From Botryosphaeria dothidea (lineage: Eukaryota > Ascomycota > Dothideomycetes > Botryosphaeriales > Botryosphaeriaceae), in NCBI GenBank assembly GCA_011503125.2, contig WWBZ02000062.1, positions 3,658,001-3,722,000 on the forward strand: a DNA stretch of 64,000 nucleotides, given 5' to 3'. The translations under genes were made by a program, and so were the position numbers. Positions 59,995-64,000 of the stretch are shown here, piece by piece. Below the pieces are notes generated by a model. The model was not told the origin of the DNA and ran no database searches. It worked only from the letters and a program-made list of their open reading frames with translations. Positions within the stretch are counted from its first letter, which is position 1. Each line of letters begins with the position of its first letter.

Positions 59995-60104
59995 TGTAAC
60001 GAGCGGGCCTCTACCTCTAAGAATCTAAACACTAAAGAGGGAGAAAACCTGTCGAGGGTTTTCTTTAAGTGGGTATAAGAAGAGGTGCGTAAGGAACGAG
60101 TAGA
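59995..60104 (-). repeat. LTR fragment of a related chromovirus
   Basis: Reverse complement of about the last 110 bp of the chromovirus LTR, beginning TGTAACGAGC, with scattered mismatches. Sequence to its left (GATGGTGGCAAG) resembles that element's post-LTR region. Truncated at the TRIM insertion. Confidence 0.75.
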
Positions 60105-60108
60105 TAAC

Positions 60109-60711
60109 TGTTACGACGGACCGACCGTGTTGGGTTTCAATCGGTGTGTAAGACCATTCGGCCAACCTCCCGTCGACTCTTAGTCGATAAAAGGTTCAGC
60201 AATGATCAGCCTGGTGGCTGATCGCGCCCCAACAACTCTATATATAGGTAGGTTCGCAACACTACCTCCCCCTTTAAGGCAGATGGCCCAGCTGCCCAGA
60301 ACTTAGCCGGCTGTCATCTGGATATAGAGTTACCCCCAACCAACCAGTTATGCGCCAGTTAAACACGACCGGACCTGCAGCGGACTGTGGCTGTGAGCCG
60401 GGGGAACGAGTCACCTGATTGTCCGTTATCAGTAGGGCAGTGGGGGAACCAGACCCACTTTCTTGCCTCTGGCTGGCCACTAGAAAAACCAGCACTTACT
60501 CGACTAACTGCCGACAACAGGGCTCGAACCTATCGACCCATGGGCAGGCTAATTATTATATTACGACGGACCGACCGTATTAGGTTTTAATCGGTGTATA
60601 AGACTATTCGGCTAACCTTCCGCCGACTCTTAGTCGATAAAAGGTTTAGTAATAATTAGCCTAGTAGCTAATCGCGCCCTAATAACTTTATATATAGGTA
60701 GGTTCGTAATA
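60109..60711 (+). mobile_element. TRIM-like element with 153-bp LTRs
   Basis: Direct repeats 60109-60261 and 60559-60711, both 153 bp. The first begins TGTTACGACGG and ends GCAACA; the second is the same sequence with TG/CA steps changed to TA. They flank a 297-bp internal region with no coding capacity. The whole is bounded by perfect 5-bp duplications ATAAC (60104-60108 and 60712-60716). This fits a terminal-repeat retrotransposon in miniature. Confidence 0.85.
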
Positions 60712-60716
60712 ATAAC

Positions 60717-63700
60717 TAAAGACTAAGTACTACGTACGAAGGCTTTATTACTAATAAAGTCTAAATTCTATTATAAAGTTAACTATAAAAATTAAAACTA
60801 TCTAAGAAGTATAGTTTATATATATATAAAAAAATATTTATAATTTATATACTTAGTAAATAGAGTACGATTAGTTAGTCTTAGTAACTAATTAAAAAGT
60901 ATTAACTAATATTAAAGCTTAATCTTAGAATAATTATTAAAAAATATATAGATAGATAGATAGATAGATAAATTTAATTAAGCTAATTTAGCTTTCTAAA
61001 GAGTCTATATAGCTATAGCTATCTATAAGAGTATATATAGAAGAAAAAACCGTAGCTACTTTTTTAAAATAGCCTAAGTAAAAACCTTTTCTATTTATAA
61101 TAGTAGTATTCGTAGATACTCTATTTAGTATAGTTTTTTTTTATATACTAGTAGCGGTATCTAAAGTAGAAAGAGTAGCTAAGAGAGAGAAACTATAGAG
61201 AGAAATAACTATAAATCTTAAGACTAAGCCGTAAAAAGTTCTAGCTTATCTATTTATAAGCGCTAGTAAAGCGCTCTTAAAATTTATTTTTAGAAGCGCC
61301 TAGCTAGCTCTTCTCTCTCTTATTACCGCTAAAGAGAATATAGATACGTATACTTTTAACGTAGAACGTATATACTACGAGTAGATAAGCGGTCTAAGAT
61401 TTAAACTTAGAATCTATATTATTTTAGAAAGGCTAGATTACCGTAGAAGTATATTCTACTAGTATACTACCCCGCCTAAAAAATATATAATATTATATAT
61501 ATTAAGTTAGATATTATAAACTTTAAACTATATAAACTTTAGTACTTTAAGAGTAAAAAGTTTATATAAAAAAAACTAAGTTTCTATATAGCTAGTAGAG
61601 CTATACTACTAAATATTCTATATAAAAAAATAGTTTTAAAAAAATAAGCGTTTAAGAAATTAGTTATAAAGACTAAATTTTATATAAAAGAAAAGTTTAT
61701 AAGTATAATAGCTTATATTTAGTATATTTATAAAAATATAATAGTATAACGGCGGGCCTCTTTTACTAGACTTTAAAGTTATTTAATAAATTTAAATAAC
61801 TAAGAGATTTATCTTAAATAATAAATAAAGAATAAAAAATTAAAATAATAAATAGTAATTATATAATAGAAAAATATATAATATATAAAAGATATATTAT
61901 CTTTAATAGTATTATATTAGAACTTTAAATTAACTATAAAGATTAAATATAGATAGATAGATAAATTTATTTCTTCCCGATATAGCTCTTTTACGAGTCT
62001 ATACGGAGCTAGTTATTTATTATTATTTTATATAAGAAAGAAAATCTTTTCGCCTAGTAAAACCCCTCCTCTCTCTCTAAATATACTATTCTATATTAGT
62101 TCTATTTTTTCTTCTTACTAGTAGCGGCTACTATAGTAGCCCTATATTTATCTACTAGATCTATTTCTTTAGTTTTTATTCTCGTAGTTATCCGGGTTCT
62201 AATAGTTTTAGTAGTTCTAATAGTTCTTCTAGCTTCTCTTTCTAGTTACTCTTCTAAATTAGTTCTTTTACTAGACTAAATTACTTAAGTAGCTCTAGGC
62301 GTAAGAACTAATCTATTACTACTTTAATCTTCTTCTTTATTAAGAGAAGAAAATAGTAGTTCGTAGTTTCTATCTTTTAGAGTATTTATACTCTACTTTA
62401 TTAAAAGTCGGGGTAGAAGAGGAGAATATACTTTAAAATTTATCTATACTAGCTATATAGATAGATAAAGCTAAGATATTCTAGTATCTTACGTCTTAAG
62501 AGGAAGTTCTTTAGTCTAATATACTTTATATATAGTAGAGTAGCGAGTATACTCTATAGCTTAGATAGTTCGCTATAGATTTATTTAATTTTTAAGTTCT
62601 ACTATATACTTTAGGCTACTAGCTTATCTTACTTTTCTTAGCTAGTAAACTTTATCTATCTCTTCTTCTATTTATTTCTATATACTATACGTAATCTTAT
62701 TCGCTCTAGAAGGCTTTAGTAGATAGAAAAGTAGTAGTAAAAGAGAAAGTTTATTTTTTTTCTAAGTAGAGATCTCTTAGCTAGGCTAGCGGTATCTCTA
62801 GTACTTAGAATAGCCCTAGCTATCTATTTAATACTCTAGTAAGTTTTCTTTACTACTACTATAGCTAGACTATCTCTAGCTCTAATAGTTTAGACTAGTA
62901 CTAGTTTATCTAGATATAATAAAAGTAAGAAAATCTTCGTTTTATACTCTAAGATTTATATACTAGTTAACTTATACGCTTCTAAGATAGTACGTAGATA
63001 TTAGTTTTAGATCTTCTATAGTAGCTAGATAGCTATTTTTCTCTATTTTAGAGTTTTCTCTAGAATATACTATACTCTATAGCTATAAGTAAGAGCTAGT
63101 CTTACTACGGCCGTATAGATATAACGAGCTTTAATAAATAAGGCTTTCTAAATAAATACTACGAGTTAAAAGAGAGATATATACTATTTAATTATCTTAG
63201 CTTTTATTTTTCTAATATAGAGTCTCTATCTAAGCTTATTATCTACGTAAATTTCTAGAATCTTTATCGTAGACTTTAGGTATCTAGTAAATCTAGAAAT
63301 ACGAATATCTACTACTATATTAAATCTTCTTAGCTTTCTTATAAAGTAAATAAGATAGTACTTATCTAGCGAGAACGCTAACTCGTAAATAGCTATCTAG
63401 TACTTATAAACTTAGTATACTCTCTCTAGTATTCTATAATTTTATTCTATAAATCTACTAAAGACTAGAATATTAGTATCGTCGACGAATCTAAGAGAGA
63501 AGATATTATCTCTACGTAGCTATATAAGTAGATTAGAGATAAAGAATAGATAGAGAATTAGAAATAGAGAGAATTTCTAAAGAATCTTAGTTAAGATCTA
63601 GATTAGCGGGCTAATAAAGTCTCTAAAAGATAGCTAAGTAGTCCGGTCCTATAGAAAGAAGTATATAAATCTTTCTATCTATTTAGAGAGTCTCGCTATT

Positions 63701-64000
63701 CTTATATTATAGAGGAGTCTCTTATAGAATATATAATTATATACTTCTAAGATATTTAGGCTAAGAACTAAGGCTACTAGTCTAGAATCTTACGCCTAGA
63801 TAGTATAGATTTATTCTATAAGTAGATCGAGAGCTACTACTACTAATTTATTTCTTCTAGCTTCTATCTATATATTAGAAAGTAGTTTATAGACTTTAAT
63901 CGCCTAGAAGATTTAATTTACTATAATTCTTTTAAGTAGCTTCTCTAGCGTATTAAGTAAAGTAATTAGTCTAAATAACTTAGCTTTAGTATAATTATCC
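60717..64000 (-). mobile_element. RIP-destroyed LINE (Tad-like), runs off the window
   Basis: Extremely AT-rich with stops in all frames. On the minus strand near 63470-63500 it still reads LRFVDDTNILVF, the catalytic FVDD of a LINE reverse transcriptase. That is followed by family-like text (LERVY, FSLDKYYLIYF, a VDNKLR step and an IRKIKAK helix) with frequent stops. The 5' part of the element lies beyond 64000. A short TAGA repeat lies near 60952-60972. Confidence 0.65.

Noticed and set aside
60519..60548. tRNA-like B-box (RC of GGGCTCGAACC) inside the TRIM internal region
   Set aside because: No matching A-box or cloverleaf could be formed; probably chance or a very decayed primer-related sequence.

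Overview
This is fungal DNA, most likely from a filamentous ascomycete (Pezizomycotina). Genes carry several 48-80 bp GT-AG introns with CTAAC/CTGAC-like branch points. The families are typical of these fungi: PTH11-type receptor, Zn2Cys6 regulator, highly reducing polyketide synthase, chloroperoxidase, endopolygalacturonase and chitin-binding protein. Repeats show heavy C-to-T/G-to-A decay with CA>TA and TG>TA bias, the mark of repeat-induced point mutation (RIP). I cannot name the species. The window reads as an accessory region: perhaps nine genes look intact, and at least ten are broken or truncated.

1-13.3 kb holds most of the live genes. A PTH11-like receptor (587-1997) is followed by a GAAA microsatellite and a Baeyer-Villiger monooxygenase scrap beside a RIP-like AT-rich block. 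Then come six metabolic genes: YjlB-like cupin, FMN-dependent alpha-hydroxyacid oxidase, ketopantoate-reductase-like protein (one problem junction), ARCA-like Zn2Cys6 regulator, RidA, and an ornithine-aminotransferase-like enzyme. Together they look like a small regulated catabolic cluster for an amino or hydroxy acid.

14.4-34.1 kb is mainly a gene graveyard. An MFS exporter lacking its N-terminus is fused back to back with a polyketide synthase lacking most of KS, all of AT/DH and most of MT, though it ends in recognisable KR and ACP. Next are a lipocalin-like remnant, a perfect 27-bp inverted repeat, an FAD monooxygenase broken by a 165-bp element at its second codon, and a phosphoglycerate-mutase-like pseudogene. 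A small 10-cysteine secreted protein (27665-28070) looks intact. Three decayed genes resembling the quinate/shikimate utilisation set follow (30.2-34.1 kb).

35.4-59.6 kb: an intact chloroperoxidase, a decayed multi-pass membrane protein, and a cysteine-rich single-pass membrane protein gene split by an 8-kb Ty3/gypsy chromovirus (40891-48853; 478-bp LTRs, 5-bp target duplication, many RIP stops, and an extra antisense gene). Beyond it lie an intact chitin-binding protein gene with a 165-bp element in its first intron, an AAA+ ATPase pseudogene, a long stretch without recognisable genes, and an intact GH28 endopolygalacturonase.

59.7-64 kb is repeat: an LTR fragment of a related chromovirus, a 603-bp TRIM-like element with 153-bp LTRs and a perfect target duplication, and an extremely AT-rich RIP-mutated Tad-like LINE on the minus strand running off the window. 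Introns and reading frames were worked out by eye from splice signals and family motifs, so exon borders are proposals.
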